Source of the DNA: Scleromitrula shiraiana | Taxonomy: Eukaryota; Ascomycota; Leotiomycetes; Helotiales; Sclerotiniaceae | Direction: 5' to 3' | NCBI GenBank assembly: GCA_028455995.1 | Contig: JABELC010000009.1 | Coordinates: 992,001-1,056,000, forward strand | DNA: 64,000 bases | Made by a program: the position numbers and the translations under genes | Shown here: piece after piece, positions 62,084-64,000 of the stretch | Numbering within the stretch: the stretch's first letter is position 1 | Layout: each line of letters begins with the position of its first letter | The notes under the pieces: model-generated | Databases searched by the model: none | Seen by the model: only the letters and a program-made list of their open reading frames with translations | What the model was told of the DNA's origin: nothing

Positions 62084-63847
62084 ATGCCTTCCGGAAACCT
62101 ATCAACTGCTGAGGCAAAGGCTCATGACTTTCTCGATTTCCTTAATGCTTCACCTGGTCGTAAGTACTAAGCTTTGGTATCTTTCTCCTTATCTCTACAA
62201 TTGCCATTCTGACTTTCCTGATTTAGCCTACCATGCTGTACACTCCGCCATTCAACGACTTTCCAAAGCAGGATTCAAAGAGATTAAAGAACGAGATAGC
62301 TGGTCCTCGACATTACAACCGGGTGGAAAATACTACTTGACCCGAAATGCTTCTTCAATCGTCGCATTCGCCATTGGTAAGAAATGGAAGGCAGGAAATC
62401 CAATCGCTATGATTGGTGCTCATACCGATTCTCCTTGTCTTCGTGTTAAGCCAGTATCGAAGAAACAAAATTCCGGTTTCTTGCAAGTGGGCGTGGAAAC
62501 TTATGGTGGTGGAATATGGACTTCTTGGTTTGATAGGGATTTGAGTCTTGCGGGGAGAGTGATGGTCAAGGATGGGGATGGAAATTTCATACAAAAATTG
62601 GTTAAAATCGATCGTCCAATCCTACGCATACCTACATTGGCAATTCATCTCAATCGTGCTACGAACTTCGACCCAAATAAAGAGACGGAACTGTTCCCTA
62701 TTGCCGGTCTGGTGGCTGCAGAGTTAAATCGGACGGGTGCAAGCAACAATGGACAGGTAGAGGAGAGCAAGGATTCGGAAGAATTCAAACCTTTACAAAC
62801 TATGACTACTCGTCATCATCCATATATCGTTGAATTGATTGCAAAGAATGCAGGGGTTCAAATCGAAGACGTCATTGATTTCGAAATGATTCTTTATGAT
62901 ACACAAAAGGCTACTCTAGGAGGTCTGAACAATGAACTCATCTACTCGGGCAGATTAGATAATTTGGGCATGACCTACTGCAGTGTCGAAGGACTCATCG
63001 AATCCTTAAGCTCCTCATCCGCTCTTGACGAAGAATCCGCAATCAGACTAGTAACCTGTTTCGACCACGAAGAAATCGGTAGTACCTCCGCCCACGGCGC
63101 AGCATCCAACCTTCTCCCCGCAGTCCTACGCCGCCTCTCCGTAATCCCCTCCTCCCCATCCCAACAAGCTCCCGGCTCCGCCGGCTCTTACGAAATGGTA
63201 TCCCGCGGCGAATCCGACACAGAAATCTCAACAGCCTACGAACAAACCCTCTCAACCTCCTTCCTCATCTCCGCCGATATGGCCCACTCCATCCATCCCA
63301 ACTACGCCCAAAAATACGAACCTGATCATCGCCCTGAAATGAATAAAGGTACCGTTATTAAGATCAACGCCAATCAACGCTATGCTACTAATTCTCCTGG
63401 CATCGTCTTACTACAAGAAGTGGCTAAGAGGGCTAAGCCGAGTCGAGATTCAAAGGGTCCTAATGGGGTTCCATTGCAGCTTTTTGTCGTGAGAAATGAC
63501 TCGAGTTGTGGAAGTACTATTGGGCCGATGTTGTCGGCTGCTTTGGGGACGAGGACGTTGGATTTGGGAAATCCTATGTTGAGTATGCATAGTATTAGAG
63601 AATGTGGAGGCGCTTATGAGTATGTTTTCTTTTTATATTTTCTTCTTCTTCCCCCCTTCTCTTCCTTCTCTCTTTTTTTTCTATCTTTCTCTTGTACCTC
63701 AATTCTTTCATACCCATCCTCAATACTCATAACCACAATAAAAACTAACCATATTTACCACAAAATAGCGTCGAACATGGAATCCGTCTCTTCGAATCCT
63801 TCTTTACCCATTTCTCGGATTTGGAAAAGAGAATCCTGATTGATTGA
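62084..63847 (+). CDS. APE4: Aspartyl aminopeptidase, peptidase family M18
   Basis: Three exons, 62084-62159, 62227-63619 and 63769-63847, give about 515 aa, the normal size for aspartyl aminopeptidases. Introns of 67 and 149 bp keep frame. Family motifs are complete: GAHTDSPCLRVKP (first zinc ligand His and bridging Asp), YGGGIWTSWFDRDL, LIYSGRLDNLGM, CFDHEEIGS (catalytic and zinc-binding Glu pair), SADMAHSIHPNY, VVRNDSSCGSTIGP and MHSIRECGGAY, continued by the third exon (DVEHGIRLFESFFTHF). It removes N-terminal Asp or Glu from peptides. The chain starts straight at the M18 core without the long propeptide of vacuolar aminopeptidase I, so the cytosolic Ape4/DNPEP type is favoured over Ape1. 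Yeast Ape4 travels to the vacuole by the Cvt route on starvation. Confidence 0.95.
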
Positions 63848-63877
63848 TTAAATGCTTTGGGAGTTCATAATTTGAAT

Positions 63878-64000
63878 GATGATGGTGGTGGTGATGATGA
63901 TGTTGATGATGTTGATGATGTTGATGATGTTGATGATGTTGATGATGTTGATGATGTTGATGATGTTGATGATGTTGATGATGTTGATGATGTTGATGAT
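63878..64000. repeat. 9-bp minisatellite (GATGATGTT)n running off the window
   Basis: After a short GATGGTGGTG stretch, about 11-12 perfect copies of a 9-bp unit continue to the last base, so the true length is unknown. It starts about 30 bp beyond the aminopeptidase stop codon. Confidence 0.95.

Noticed and set aside
1..64000. tRNA, 5S rRNA, CRISPR arrays, transposons with terminal repeats
   Set aside because: Scanning by eye for B-box-like GGTTCGA contexts, 5S core sequence, regularly spaced direct repeats and transposase or reverse-transcriptase motifs gave nothing convincing. A tRNAscan, Rfam and RepeatMasker run would be decisive.

Overview
The window looks like nuclear chromosomal DNA of a filamentous ascomycete. 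Most genes are split by short GT-AG introns of roughly 45-90 bp with fungal branch-point motifs (CTAAC, CTGAC). The DNA is AT-rich and full of microsatellites, and there are no bacterial operon features. Protein style (long Q/N/S/T-rich linkers, a PUB1/TIA1-like three-RRM protein, a long fungal Med15) and base composition resemble Leotiomycetes such as Botrytis or Sclerotinia. That placement is inference from memory, not a database result.

Layout. 0.9-2.3 kb (-): tandem PH-domain protein. 4.1-7.7 kb (+): EFL1/RIA1, the GTPase that matures 60S subunits. 8.5-10.7 kb (-): EDC3, an mRNA decapping enhancer. 11.6-14.4 kb (-): PIF1-family DNA helicase with an unusual zinc knuckle. 15.8-17.5 kb (-): PUB1/TIA1-like three-RRM protein. 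21.1-22.3 kb (+): acidic, Asn-rich protein that may be Mediator subunit Med2. 23.2 and 25.4 kb: two small low-complexity hypothetical proteins. 28.0-30.7 kb (+): a decayed GH3 beta-xylosidase. 31.2-32.7 kb (+): a decayed Hsp70-like gene. 32.7-42.05 kb: a 9.4-kb gene desert. 42.05-44.4 kb (+): C2H2 transcription factor. 45.9-48.6 kb (+): HRD1 ER ubiquitin ligase. 52.0-56.8 kb (-): Mediator tail subunit MED15. 56.8-62.1 kb: repeat-rich gene-free DNA. 62.1-63.8 kb (+): M18 aspartyl aminopeptidase.

The intact genes are housekeeping or regulatory: ribosome maturation, mRNA decay and binding, genome maintenance, Mediator, ER-associated degradation, peptide turnover. There is no operon-like or secondary-metabolite cluster logic. 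The 26-33 kb stretch is different: it holds two neighbouring gene relics in AT-rich DNA.

The most interesting observation is the GH3 relic. Every ancestral intron is still spliceable and the frame is otherwise open, but the catalytic Asp is Gly. Each of its two in-frame stops lies inside a segment (51 and 42 bp, both multiples of three) that is itself bounded by GT...AG. The locus could therefore still be spliced into a full-length, catalytically dead protein. I found no convincing previously undescribed multi-gene system. Exon boundaries were derived by hand from splice consensus and reading-frame continuity and have not been confirmed with transcripts.
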